DNA of 21,280 nucleotides from CAYUIS01 sp964444825. GTDB lineage: Bacteria; Chloroflexota; Anaerolineae; B4-G1. The stretch lies in NCBI GenBank assembly GCA_964444825.1, contig CAYUIS010000087.1, positions 1-21,280 on the forward strand, read 5' to 3'. Below are positions 1-7,366 of this stretch, piece after piece (within the stretch, counting starts at the first letter, position 1; every line of letters begins with the position of its first letter). The notes beneath the pieces are model-generated. The model was given only the letters and a program-made list of their open reading frames with translations. It did no database searches and had not been told where the DNA came from. A program made the translations under genes and the position numbers.

Positions 1-340
1 AGACCGGCTTGCCCTCAACCTGGCCCTTGATGTCCCAGAAGGCGGCCTCCATCCAGAAGTTGCGCCAGCCCAGGTAGCTGACCTCGCGCAAGCGCTGGCG
101 GGCGAGGGTGATATCGGTCGGGTCGAGGCCGATGAGGTAGGGGCCGATCAGGCCCCCCAACCCCTCCCGCTCCTGCTCAAAGGCCATGCCGGCCGCCAGG
201 CCCTGGACGCCCTCGTCGGTCGTCACCCGCAGCAGGGTGAACCGGTTCACCGTCTGGGGATAACCTGGGATCCACGAGGGATAGAACGGCTTGGACAGAG
301 GAATCGCGACGTGAAAAAGCTCGATACGGTCAATTTTCAT
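1..340 (-). CDS. Enolase-superfamily (mandelate racemase / muconate lactonizing type) enzyme, 5' part only
   Basis: The reverse strand reads an open frame of 113 codons that starts at the ATG ending at 340 and leaves the window at base 1. The protein begins MKIDRIELFHVAIPLSKPF and continues with a 'LLRVTTDEGVQGLA' strand-turn and 'AAFWDIKGQVEGKPV', the usual pattern of the N-terminal capping domain of the mandelate racemase/muconate lactonizing enzyme family. The last motif leads into the TIM barrel, which lies outside the window. An AAGGAG box about eight bases before the ATG supports the start. Family members abstract a proton alpha to a carboxylate using Mg2+. The catalytic residues are not in view, so the substrate cannot be named. 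It is the last minus-strand gene here, 120 bases after the lipoprotein gene. Confidence 0.85.
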   Translation of the reverse strand, partial: MKIDRIELFHVAIPLSKPFYPSWIPGYPQTVNRFTLLRVTTDEGVQGLAAGMAFEQEREGLGGLIGPYLIGLDPTDITLARQRLREVSYLGWRNFWMEAAFWDIKGQVEGKPV

Positions 341-385
341 TTGTCTTTCTCCTTTCGCTGTGACCCACCTATGGCAACCGCGGTC

Positions 386-460
386 TCACTTGTACGGCAG
401 CAGTTCCTGACGGACATGGTTTGCCAGTACCTCAAATTCCGGATCCTTGTGGACTCCCCG
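386..460 (-). pseudogene. Possible 3' remnant of a lost gene (24 codons)
   Basis: Directly after the TAG stop of the lipoprotein gene the same frame stays open for 24 codons and ends in TGA at 386-388. The peptide includes 'KDPEFEVLANHVRQELLPYK', which reads like an amphipathic C-terminal helix of a cytosolic enzyme rather than random intergenic DNA. It has no start codon of its own and lies just before the ribosome-binding site of the enolase-family gene. It could be the tail of a gene that once preceded that enzyme, or chance. The stretch is too short to identify. Confidence 0.2.
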
Positions 461-1861
461 CTACGGCGAGACCTGCTCCCACGTCAGGTCGCCCCGCAAG
501 CGCCAATGGGCGCTCTCGACGCCATTCACGCGATAGACTGCGCCAGGAAAGTCTCCCGAGGTGTCCAGACGGATGGAGCCGACCCGAGCATTGTCAGAGT
601 ATCGCACCACGTCCAGGCGGCAGTTGGTCGTACAACCAGCCGGGGTCAGTTCCAACCGCTCGCCCTCACCCAGCAGATCGATCTCGCGCAGACGCATGTC
701 GAGCCAGTAGACATCTCTGCGAGGCACCGACGGATCGCAGCTCTGTCTACCCTCGGTGAGGAACCCCACAACCTGGAATTCAGATCCACAGTGACTCAGC
801 CACTGCAGCATATAGTAGGGAGGCAGGGACACCTGCGGCGAAGGGCTGGTGGCGACGTAGAGCGAGCTCAGGGATACCGACTCTGTCACCTCGGCCCAGA
901 ACAAGAGCGCATCAGGGTAGGGGTACAATCGTCCGAATGCTTCCCAAGCCCGGTCGGCCTGGCCGGTATACAGGTAATCAAGGACCAACGGCAACACCCC
1001 GCACTTGGTCGTCTGATCCCATTCACCCATTTCCTCTGCCACCGCAGTCTCGGCTAGCTGAGAGTGTCGTGCAATCATCTCGCCATAGAGGTGGGCGAAA
1101 CGCGGACTGGCGGCAACATAGCCCTGTCCAGGCTCGTATCGCAAGATGGCCTGCACCAAGGGAGATGCCGCGTATGGGCAGTAGACATAGGCAAACAGGT
1201 CATCACAAGTGACGAATTCGAGGACAGAGTCGCCGTCCAGATCCTCAAACCGGCCGCCACAGTTGGATTCACGCGTCTCCAGCACCTTGGTCAGCGCGGC
1301 CCCCAGATCGTAAACCAGGATGGAGAAACAACAGTGTGCTCCGCCGGTATATCGCTCGATCACGGCGTCTGGGTTGCCCTCCCCGGTGATGTCCTGCCCC
1401 GTGAGATCAGCGATTCCAGAGACAGTATCGTGCTGCACCAAGATCTGGCCATCGGTGGAGGATGCAATGGTGGCAATGCTGTCAAAGCTCCAACTATCGG
1501 CGGCGGTGTTGCGCCACAGCGTGAGAATGTAGGATCCGATCTGTCGCTCTTCCTCGATGACATAGGTGTCAGGGATTGACTCGGGTGCTGGTTCGGAGGC
1601 TGGCATAGGAACGGGCGGCGCCGTCGGGGCTGTAGAGCCAGGTGTATGGGTTGGTGGCAGTGCGGTTGGCGGGGAGAGGGGCGGGGTCGCAGAGGGCGAG
1701 ATCGTCGCTAGGGCTGCCATCGTGGCGGCCACGTCCTCCGCTACCCGGGTCTGTAAGCTATCCTCGTCCGGGACGGCCGTCGACGACACGCCAGCACCGC
1801 TACATGCGATCAAGGACGCGGTGAAGAGGATCAACAGGCACGCCATATTACGTCTGGACAT
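461..1861 (-). CDS. Secreted lipoprotein with FG-GAP-like acidic repeats, unknown function
   Basis: 466 residues. The N-terminus has a short basic stretch, a hydrophobic core and a lipobox LIAC with Cys20, so it is predicted to be a lipid-anchored exported protein. Residues about 45-100 form a Ser/Thr/Pro-rich linker typical of Chloroflexota surface proteins. After it come two acidic loops, 'DLTGQDITGEGNPD' and 'EDLDGDSVLEF', that resemble the calcium-binding turns of FG-GAP/VCBS beta-propeller repeats. Several cysteines (a HCC motif and later paired Cys) suggest disulfides. The C-terminal third, 'RLELTPAGCTTNCRLDVVRY', has no family I recognise. A GAGGTG box six bases before the ATG supports the start. 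It follows the Mth938-like gene by 33 bases and may be co-transcribed with it. No enzymatic role can be assigned. Confidence 0.75.
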   Translation of the reverse strand: MSRRNMACLLILFTASLIACSGAGVSSTAVPDEDSLQTRVAEDVAATMAALATISPSATPPLSPPTALPPTHTPGSTAPTAPPVPMPASEPAPESIPDTYVIEEERQIGSYILTLWRNTAADSWSFDSIATIASSTDGQILVQHDTVSGIADLTGQDITGEGNPDAVIERYTGGAHCCFSILVYDLGAALTKVLETRESNCGGRFEDLDGDSVLEFVTCDDLFAYVYCPYAASPLVQAILRYEPGQGYVAASPRFAHLYGEMIARHSQLAETAVAEEMGEWDQTTKCGVLPLVLDYLYTGQADRAWEAFGRLYPYPDALLFWAEVTESVSLSSLYVATSPSPQVSLPPYYMLQWLSHCGSEFQVVGFLTEGRQSCDPSVPRRDVYWLDMRLREIDLLGEGERLELTPAGCTTNCRLDVVRYSDNARVGSIRLDTSGDFPGAVYRVNGVESAHWRLRGDLTWEQVSP

Positions 1862-1894
1862 TGTTGCACCTCGTTGTCCTGCTGGGTTTTCGCT

Positions 1895-2257
1895 TCAGCA
1901 GGTAATGTGAAACAGACCGATGATGGCTCCCTCAGCCTCGTTCCAGGCTTGGATCGCCTCAGGCGTAGGGAGCAACTCTACCTCACACCCTTTGTGCTCG
2001 AAATACCCTGCCGCTTCGTCGGAGAGATTCACCAATCCGTATTGCCCGGCACCGACGAAGAGGCGTTGCGCGTTTTTCTCATAGACATGCTTGGCCTCAT
2101 CCAGCGAAATGGTGTGCGACGTGCCGTAGACTGCCTTGGACAGTTTTTTCTTTCGCTTCTCTACCTGGCCATTCAGCCGAATGAGCACATCGTGGTCCCA
2201 CACCGTGCCTCCGATAGTGATCGAACCGAACGCGGTCTCGTCGATCCTGGGTTTCAT
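1895..2257 (-). CDS. Mth938-like domain protein (DUF498 / NDUFAF3-like fold)
   Basis: 120 residues, the full length of a single Mth938-like domain. The N-terminal 'FGSITIGGTVWDHDVLIRLNG' strand pair, the central 'LFVGAGQYGLVNLSDEA' and the near-C-terminal 'LPTPEAIQAWNE' match the conserved layout of this family (COG1504/COG3737-like). The family includes Mth938 from Methanothermobacter and the complex I assembly factor NDUFAF3, but its bacterial role is unknown and no catalytic residues are established. The ATG overlaps the stop of the upstream MFS gene by four bases (ATGA). A strong GGAGGTG box lies within the end of that gene, so the two are translationally coupled. The coupling suggests a function connected with the transporter or the Fe-S protein upstream, but that is inference. 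Confidence 0.85.
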   Translation of the reverse strand: MKPRIDETAFGSITIGGTVWDHDVLIRLNGQVEKRKKKLSKAVYGTSHTISLDEAKHVYEKNAQRLFVGAGQYGLVNLSDEAAGYFEHKGCEVELLPTPEAIQAWNEAEGAIIGLFHITC

Positions 2258-3453
2258 TCCCCACCTCCATCCTCAACAAGCCACCGGGTACCAAGCCAAC
2301 CCAGTGTCAGACACAGGAATGCCGTTACACCGAACATGGGGCGAATGCCCAGACCATCGGCCAGCGCGCCACTCAATCCAGGCCCGCCCAGCATGCCGAT
2401 AGCGTACACAGCCTGGTGCAGCCCCATAGCCGTGGTACGGTTTGCCTCCTCCACGTGCCGAATGCTCATACCCATCAACACAGGGTACACGATACCCATG
2501 GACAGCCCAACGCAGAATTGCGCGACAAAGAGCAAAGATAAATGTGGGGCGAGGGCTGCCCCTCCCAGACCCACGGACAACAACGCAAAGCCGACGTACG
2601 CCAGCCGCCGGGCGCCAAAACGACTGGCGATGGCGGCCGCCGATAGGTTGCCCAGAATGGATACTCCGAGGTGCATACTGACCATCAGGCTTTGCGTCAC
2701 ATCGGTCGTTCCAAGTTCCTGGGCCAGAATCGGAAAGAAACCAAAGGTGGCGGCCCAATTGGCATATTGGGCAACGGCGGCGAGTATGGAGGGCAACAGC
2801 ACGTCCCGCCGGGAAACCAACTTGCCGATGCTCGACACTGAAGGCCGGCGCCGCGAACGACGCGGCTCTCGAGTAAGTAGGAGAGAACCCATCGCCAGAA
2901 CCGCGACACCCGCCGCCAGGAAAAAGGCGCGCGAATACCCCCCCAACTCATTGAGCGAGCCAGTAACTCCCGTGGCCAACATGCACCCCACCGAGCCAAC
3001 CAAGGTGAGGACGGCACTCGCTTTCACGGCTTCGCGGGGTGGGAATAGACCACTAAAGGTCACTACCAGGGGCACCCAGGTACCGGCCGCCAATCCCGTG
3101 ATCGCCCGGCCGACAATCAGTCCATCTATCCCCGTGGCCATACCCATAACCAGTGCCCCCAGACCTGAGAGTACTAACCCTGCGAGGATAAAGGGCCTGC
3201 GCCATCCGATCCAATCGACGGCGATACCTAGTGGCAGCCTGATCACCCCTTGCCAAAGGCCATACTGGGCAAGTACCACCCCCACCGACACCAGGTTACC
3301 AGCCTTGCTCTGGACGTAGGTGGGCAGCGTGGGCATATATAGATATAGTGATATCCAGTACAGGAAAGCGACCGTCCCGTACAATACGATCGCTAGACGG
3401 TCTCTGCTTTGGTTAGGCGCGGCCTGGGCAATGGTGTGCTGCGTCGAGGTCAT
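2254..3453 (-). CDS. Major facilitator superfamily transporter
   Basis: 399 residues with about twelve hydrophobic segments, the normal MFS size. After TM2 there is a motif-A loop, 'GIAVDWIGWRRP' at residues 76-87 (Gx3Dx2GRR-like). TM4 carries 'GRAITGLAAGTWVPL', the usual conserved Arg and glycine-rich helix. A basic central loop ('TREPRRSRRRP') separates the two six-helix halves, and a second motif-A-like loop 'AAAIASRFGARRLAY' follows in the C half. It acts in the cytoplasmic membrane, probably as a proton-coupled exporter. The substrate cannot be told from sequence. It lies 72 bases behind the Fe-S protein gene and overlaps the Mth938-like gene, so the three probably form one operon. The start is supported by a GAGGGAAG stretch upstream of the ATG. 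Confidence 0.88.
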   Translation of the reverse strand: MTSTQHTIAQAAPNQSRDRLAIVLYGTVAFLYWISLYLYMPTLPTYVQSKAGNLVSVGVVLAQYGLWQGVIRLPLGIAVDWIGWRRPFILAGLVLSGLGALVMGMATGIDGLIVGRAITGLAAGTWVPLVVTFSGLFPPREAVKASAVLTLVGSVGCMLATGVTGSLNELGGYSRAFFLAAGVAVLAMGSLLLTREPRRSRRRPSVSSIGKLVSRRDVLLPSILAAVAQYANWAATFGFFPILAQELGTTDVTQSLMVSMHLGVSILGNLSAAAIASRFGARRLAYVGFALLSVGLGGAALAPHLSLLFVAQFCVGLSMGIVYPVLMGMSIRHVEEANRTTAMGLHQAVYAIGMLGGPGLSGALADGLGIRPMFGVTAFLCLTLGWLGTRWLVEDGGGE

Positions 3454-3525
3454 CGCTTCCGTCTTCCCTCACCTGTTCACAAGCTGCCGTTCGTTCCCAC
3501 ACATCCTCCACCAAACGACTGGCAC

Positions 3526-4353
3526 TCAGGATACGTCCACCAGCGCGGACAGGCGCTCGATGGTTCTCTCGACAAATTGGCCGTCATCGACCGAGAGTGC
3601 GATGGCACGTTCGGGGCACACCTCGATGCACCGGCCACAGCCCCGGCATGCCTGGCTGATCACGGCCCGTCCGCCTTCCAGGCGAATGGCGTCGACAAAG
3701 CACACATCCTGGGTGCAGGTCCCGCACCCCACGCATTGGCTTGTCACGGTGATGCTGACGCCAGGCATCCGGCTGACCTTGTCGCCGACCGAAGAGTCGA
3801 GCTGCGGGATCATCCGCCATAGACAGCAACAAGGGCAACAGTTGCATATGGTCAGCAGTCTATGGCCAGGACTCGCCCCCAGCCAAACCGTGTCCAGCTT
3901 ATTGCGGCCGACCAGGTGAACCAGACCCGCCTCCCGACAGCGTCGCGCGTGGTCCAGGGCCTCCTCCTTCGTCACACGTCGCCCAAGTTGGGGGTTGATC
4001 CGCAAGACGGCCTCCCCTAGAAAGAGGCATCCCAAATCGATGGGGTAGTCCTCGCAGCGACTGGCATCCCGGCAGATGCAGGTGTCCATAATCCAGTGAT
4101 AGTTGGCCCGCTCGATGAAGCGCTCCACGACTTGGGAGGGAAGCACCGTGTTTCCCGGGTGTTCGACGGACTGGCCAACCTGGATGGCCTGTCGAACCAC
4201 GGTGTCCCGGGGCAGGTAGATAATGTCGTCTCCTGCGAACAGCCCGCGGTCGATCAGTTGCCTTATGCCGGGGACTTGAGTGAGCGCAGCAGCACTAAAG
4301 CGGCCTGGAAAAGCACGCTTGATCAGATTGACGACCCAGACAGGACGTCCCAT
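3526..4353 (-). CDS. Cysteine-rich protein with C-terminal 2[4Fe-4S] ferredoxin domain
   Basis: 275 residues. The C-terminal third holds two ferredoxin-type cluster motifs: CVGCGTCTQDVC (Cys 207, 210, 213, 218) and CRGCGRCIEVCP (Cys 236, 239, 242, 246). The first has four rather than three residues before its last Cys. The N-terminal two thirds carry further cysteine groups: CIC at 92-94, C100, GCLFLG with C109, and an unusual CNCCPCCC block at 170-177, with a His-rich 'EAGLVHLVGRN' between. I recall similar CxC...CNCCxCCC layouts in unnamed 4Fe-4S proteins of anaerobes but cannot verify it here. It may bind a third cluster or another metal and act in electron transfer in the cytosol. No signal peptide is seen. 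The ATG lies only a few bases after a strong promoter and has no ribosome-binding box, so the message is probably leaderless. Confidence 0.82.
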   Translation of the reverse strand: MGRPVWVVNLIKRAFPGRFSAAALTQVPGIRQLIDRGLFAGDDIIYLPRDTVVRQAIQVGQSVEHPGNTVLPSQVVERFIERANYHWIMDTCICRDASRCEDYPIDLGCLFLGEAVLRINPQLGRRVTKEEALDHARRCREAGLVHLVGRNKLDTVWLGASPGHRLLTICNCCPCCCLWRMIPQLDSSVGDKVSRMPGVSITVTSQCVGCGTCTQDVCFVDAIRLEGGRAVISQACRGCGRCIEVCPERAIALSVDDGQFVERTIERLSALVDVS

Positions 4354-4363
4354 AATGGGTCTG

Positions 4364-4391
4364 AGTATAGCCCAACCTGAGTGGAAGTCAA
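4364..4391 (-). promoter_or_regulatory. Strong sigma-A-type promoter of the Fe-S / MFS / Mth938 operon
   Basis: On the minus strand TTGACT (4391-4386) is followed after 16 bases by TATACT (4369-4364); each hexamer matches the consensus at five of six positions. Transcription would begin near 4357, only about four bases before the ATG ending at 4353. There is no purine-rich box in that gap, so translation is likely to start on a leaderless or nearly leaderless mRNA. Confidence 0.6.
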
Positions 4392-4418
4392 CAGAGCCTG
4401 CCGCGTTTGTCAGCTCCT

Positions 4419-5534
4419 CTAGTCCAGACTCCGGCTTAGGTTACGAACGGCGACCGCAGACACCAACAGGCCGATCAAGAGAATCGCCGCCGCGTGGGGC
4501 CAGAGCGCGTCGAGCCCCGCCCCTTTCAGCATCACGCCTCGGATGATCGTCAGATAATGATAGAAGGGGACTACCTGCGCAATTGTCTGGAGTGCCGGGG
4601 GCAGGTTTTTGATCCGCACCATGTAGCCGGAGAAGGCCATATCCACCATCGCCAAAACAAAGACAAACAGAATGGCCTGCTGTTGCGTACGGGCGACGCC
4701 CGATATAAGGATGCCATAGCCAATCTCGGTGGCGATGAACAGCAGCGTCAGGGCAAAGAGCAGGATCAGCGAGCCCCGCATCGGTACCCGAAAGACAAGG
4801 ACGGTGACGACCATCATGAGTATGAAATTCAGCCCTCCGATGACCCCCGCGGGGACCGCTTTTCCGATGACCAACTCGAAACGGCGCAGTGGCATAACCA
4901 TCAACTGCTCGAGCGTTCCCAGTTCGCGCTCCCTGGCCAACCCAATAGAGGCGACTGTGAGCGTCACCTGGTAGATGATAAAGCCCACCTGCGCTGGAAT
5001 GGAAAAGAACCTGAAATTGAACGTGGGGTTAAAGCGAACCGAGGTGCGCAGGTCGACCGTAGGCCCGGTGGCCAACCCCTTTTCTACCGCCAGGCTGTCA
5101 GCAAAAGCAGCAACAGCTCCCCGCGCACCCCCGAGCGCCGAGGAGCCCGCCACGCTGTTGCTGGCATCGACGATGAGTTGGATCTTGGGCGTGCGCGCAA
5201 GATCCATCAGGTCGGCAGCAAAGGCGGTGGGAATAATGACGACCAGCGTGGCATCGCCCTGATCGAGCAGACGGTGGGTTTCCGCCATCGTGGCAGGGAA
5301 ATGACATACCGTCAACTCACGTCGATTATCCAGGGCGCTGACGATCTGGCGGCTGACATCGGAGCGATCCAAATCAAGCACGGCCACTGGCAGGTTTGAG
5401 ATGCGTGCGCCAGTGTTGAGAGCTAGGAGGACCAGTTGAAGTACCGGCAGTGTAAGAATAAAGGTCGTCATCAACCAATCACGCCAGAATTGGGTGAGTT
5501 CTTTCAACACCAGGTTGGAGATACGCACAAACAA
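4419..5534 (-). CDS. ABC-2 type exporter permease, second of a pair
   Basis: 371 residues from the chosen TTG at 5534. The frame is open further upstream (to 5642) but that part overlaps the preceding permease and looks non-coding. The TTG has a GAGGAG box nine bases before it and gives an N-terminus (LFVRISNLVLKELTQFWRD) that lines up with the paralogue upstream. One N-terminal membrane helix is followed by a roughly 130-residue extracytoplasmic domain ('VLDLDRSDVSRQIV', 'ATLVVIIPTAFAADL') and five C-terminal helices. The signature 'ARERELGTLEQLMVMPLRRFELVIGK' region of ABC-2 membrane proteins (YhhJ/DrrB-like) is clear. It probably pairs with the upstream permease as a heterodimer. No ATPase or membrane fusion protein lies next to it in the window. 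Confidence 0.85.
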   Translation of the reverse strand: MFVRISNLVLKELTQFWRDWLMTTFILTLPVLQLVLLALNTGARISNLPVAVLDLDRSDVSRQIVSALDNRRELTVCHFPATMAETHRLLDQGDATLVVIIPTAFAADLMDLARTPKIQLIVDASNSVAGSSALGGARGAVAAFADSLAVEKGLATGPTVDLRTSVRFNPTFNFRFFSIPAQVGFIIYQVTLTVASIGLARERELGTLEQLMVMPLRRFELVIGKAVPAGVIGGLNFILMMVVTVLVFRVPMRGSLILLFALTLLFIATEIGYGILISGVARTQQQAILFVFVLAMVDMAFSGYMVRIKNLPPALQTIAQVVPFYHYLTIIRGVMLKGAGLDALWPHAAAILLIGLLVSAVAVRNLSRSLD

Positions 5535-5557
5535 GACCGAGTTCTCCTCGAAACCCC

Positions 5558-6670
5558 TCAGCGGAGTTTCTTTTTGAACAGCAACAGGCTGGTGACCTGG
5601 GCGATGACACCATAGCCTAGGAGAGCACTGGCTGGCCGCCACAGGGCTGCCAGTCCCAGCCCTTTCAGGAATACACTGCGGCAGATTGTGATGAAGTGAG
5701 TGGCCGGCAAACCGAAAGCGATGGCCTGGCCAATAGACTCATCACCGATAGGAAGAATGAGACCGGCGATGAAAAAACTGGGCACAAAGAACACCACCAA
5801 GATGAGGAACATTGCAGTCTGCTGGTTTCGTACAAAGCCAGCCACCACCATGCTCATGCCCATAGTGGCTATCATATAGTCGGCAGCAGTCAAGAGGAAG
5901 ACAAGAAAGCTGCCCCGGAAGGGGACACGGAACCACATCGTGGCGACAAGCCAGGTCAGGACAGCACTCAGCATACCACTGGTCTCGTAGGCCAGCCACT
6001 TGCCAAGAAGATATTCTACGCCGCGCAGAGGGGTAGCGACGATGTTCTCAAAGGACCCTGTCTCCTGCTCCCGCGCCAGGGCCAAGGCGAAGGCCAAGGC
6101 AGGCATACAGAGGATGATGGCTATCATACCAGGCACCATGCTGACCAGGGACTTGATAGTCTCATTGTACCATGCGTGGCTGGTGATCTCGAAACCACCC
6201 ATCCCGACGCCTACGGATCGAACGTCCAGGCTGGCATCCCAGACTTGTGCGCGCCCCTCCAAGAAGCGCATGGTCTGACCGGCAGTGATTGCATCCGCAC
6301 CGTCGACAATCCCCTGCACTTCCGCAGAACCACCATCCAGGACCGCGTCAGCAAAGCCCGGTGGGATAATCAATACCAGGTCGACAAGGCCACGGATGAA
6401 CAGGGGTTCGATTTCCTCATCGTGCTCCACGTAGGCAACGACGGTGATATCCCCGTCGGCGGTGAGGCTGGTCAGAAACTCGCGCGAGATAGGCGTGCGA
6501 TCCAGATCGCGGATGGCAATGTCAACTCGAGTGACATCGAACGAGAATATGTATGAGAGGGTAATCAGCAAGAAAGCGGGCGCTACGGTGACGAGGAAGA
6601 GGATACGCGCGTCACGGGCGATGTGACGGAATTCCTTGCGAACAACGGCAAGTAGCCGACGGATGGACAT
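5558..6670 (-). CDS. ABC-2 type exporter permease, first of a pair
   Basis: 370 residues, the normal length for this family. It starts MSIRRLLAVVRKEFRHIARD, then has one membrane helix (about 23-44), an extracytoplasmic domain with 'IRDLDRTPISREFL' and 'DLVLIIPPGFADAV' (about 45-172), and five helices. The signature 'AREQETGSFENIVATPLR' lies at 200-216. An in-frame TGA lies just upstream, so the ATG at 6670 is the only reasonable start, but the AGGAG box touches the ATG directly, closer than usual. The second permease begins 23 bases after its stop. Such pairs export lipids, drugs or polysaccharides using a separate ATPase, which is not encoded here. The substrate is unknown. Confidence 0.87.
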   Translation of the reverse strand: MSIRRLLAVVRKEFRHIARDARILFLVTVAPAFLLITLSYIFSFDVTRVDIAIRDLDRTPISREFLTSLTADGDITVVAYVEHDEEIEPLFIRGLVDLVLIIPPGFADAVLDGGSAEVQGIVDGADAITAGQTMRFLEGRAQVWDASLDVRSVGVGMGGFEITSHAWYNETIKSLVSMVPGMIAIILCMPALAFALALAREQETGSFENIVATPLRGVEYLLGKWLAYETSGMLSAVLTWLVATMWFRVPFRGSFLVFLLTAADYMIATMGMSMVVAGFVRNQQTAMFLILVVFFVPSFFIAGLILPIGDESIGQAIAFGLPATHFITICRSVFLKGLGLAALWRPASALLGYGVIAQVTSLLLFKKKLR

Positions 6671-6701
6671 CTCCTGGCATTCAGCAAAAAGTCATCAACA
6701 G

Positions 6702-6747
6702 ATAGCCGTTAGCCGCCGACATCTCCTGCTTAGCGGCTAACGGCTAT
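6702..6747. repeat. Perfect 15-base inverted repeat with 16-base loop
   Basis: Arm 6702-6716 (ATAGCCGTTAGCCGC) is the exact reverse complement of 6733-6747, separated by 6717-6732. Each arm itself contains AGCCG twice. There is no T-run on either side, so it is not an obvious intrinsic terminator. The loop carries GACATCTCCTG (6718-6728), which also occurs at 6666-6676, where it covers the ribosome-binding box and start codon of the first ABC-2 permease. It may be a small intergenic repeat element or a transcript-processing hairpin. Confidence 0.75.
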
Positions 6748-6775
6748 GAGCCAAGGGCTGGCTATTGACGTCCGG

Positions 6776-7330
6776 CTAGCTTTGCTCCTTTCCACTCAAT
6801 ACCCTGTTCCGTAGCCTTAACAGGCTGCGGAGGGCTTTCTGGCTCACCGTCGGCCTTTTCAGCGTGTCCAGGCCCGCTTCGTAGGTTGCCAGGCCATCAC
6901 CACGCTCGCCGGTCCTCCATTCCTGCACGCCGAGGGCTAGAAGGGTTTCGCCACGACGTTGCTCATCGCCGAGCTCGGCAAAGATGTCAGCAGCCTGGCG
7001 CAGGCACTCTTGGGCCTTGTCCCGCTCACCTTTGCTGGCATACAGCCCACCCAGGTTGCCCAGCGCTTGGGCCTCGCGACTATGATCACCCAGGCGTACA
7101 AAAGCCGCCTTGGCATTCACCAAAGTTGTGATCGCTTGGTCCCATTGACCCTGCACCCGGTAGATCACGCCCAGATTGTTCATCATCTCAGCGGCTTCGA
7201 TCTGGTCCCCTTCGTCAGTGAACATCTCCTGGGCCTCTTCAAACTTGGCGACCGCCTCTTCATAGAGGCCCTCCTGGAACAAACGCAGTCCTTCCTCCTT
7301 CAAGTCCACTGCAGAAGCTGTCTTGTCCAT
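6776..7330 (-). CDS. Tetratricopeptide-repeat protein
   Basis: 184 residues made almost entirely of TPR helices. Four repeats can be placed at about 10-40, 47-80, 87-120 and 127-158, with typical signatures such as 'AEMMNNLGVIYRVQGQWDQAI', 'ALGNLGGLYASKGERDKAQ' and 'LLALGVQEWRTGERGDGLATY'. There is no signal peptide or membrane segment, so it is cytosolic. Two ATG codons stand side by side; the second (ending at 7330) was chosen because GGAGG lies seven bases before it, against four for the first. It follows the tandem-XRE regulator by about 35 bases and is almost certainly co-transcribed, so it may be a binding partner that modulates that regulator or a scaffold for other proteins. No enzymatic motif is present. 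Confidence 0.85.
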   Translation of the reverse strand: MDKTASAVDLKEEGLRLFQEGLYEEAVAKFEEAQEMFTDEGDQIEAAEMMNNLGVIYRVQGQWDQAITTLVNAKAAFVRLGDHSREAQALGNLGGLYASKGERDKAQECLRQAADIFAELGDEQRRGETLLALGVQEWRTGERGDGLATYEAGLDTLKRPTVSQKALRSLLRLRNRVLSGKEQS

Positions 7331-7366
7331 CATTGTCCCTCCAGTCTGCGAGTCTGTAACGCACGA

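Noticed and set aside
311..1057. Plus-strand open frame of 248 codons opposite the lipoprotein gene
   Set aside because: The reverse strand has a signal peptide with lipobox, a typical linker and acidic repeats. The plus-strand product has no recognisable features and lacks a ribosome-binding site.
1874..3319. Long plus-strand open frame of 481 codons opposite the MFS and Mth938-like genes
   Set aside because: It is rich in Pro, Arg, Ser and Thr with no domain pattern, while the minus strand encodes a clear twelve-helix transporter and a complete Mth938 domain.
5535..5642. Longer version of the second ABC-2 permease starting at 5642
   Set aside because: The extra 36 codons overlap the end of the first permease and do not resemble family N-termini, while the TTG at 5534 has a well-placed GAGGAG box.
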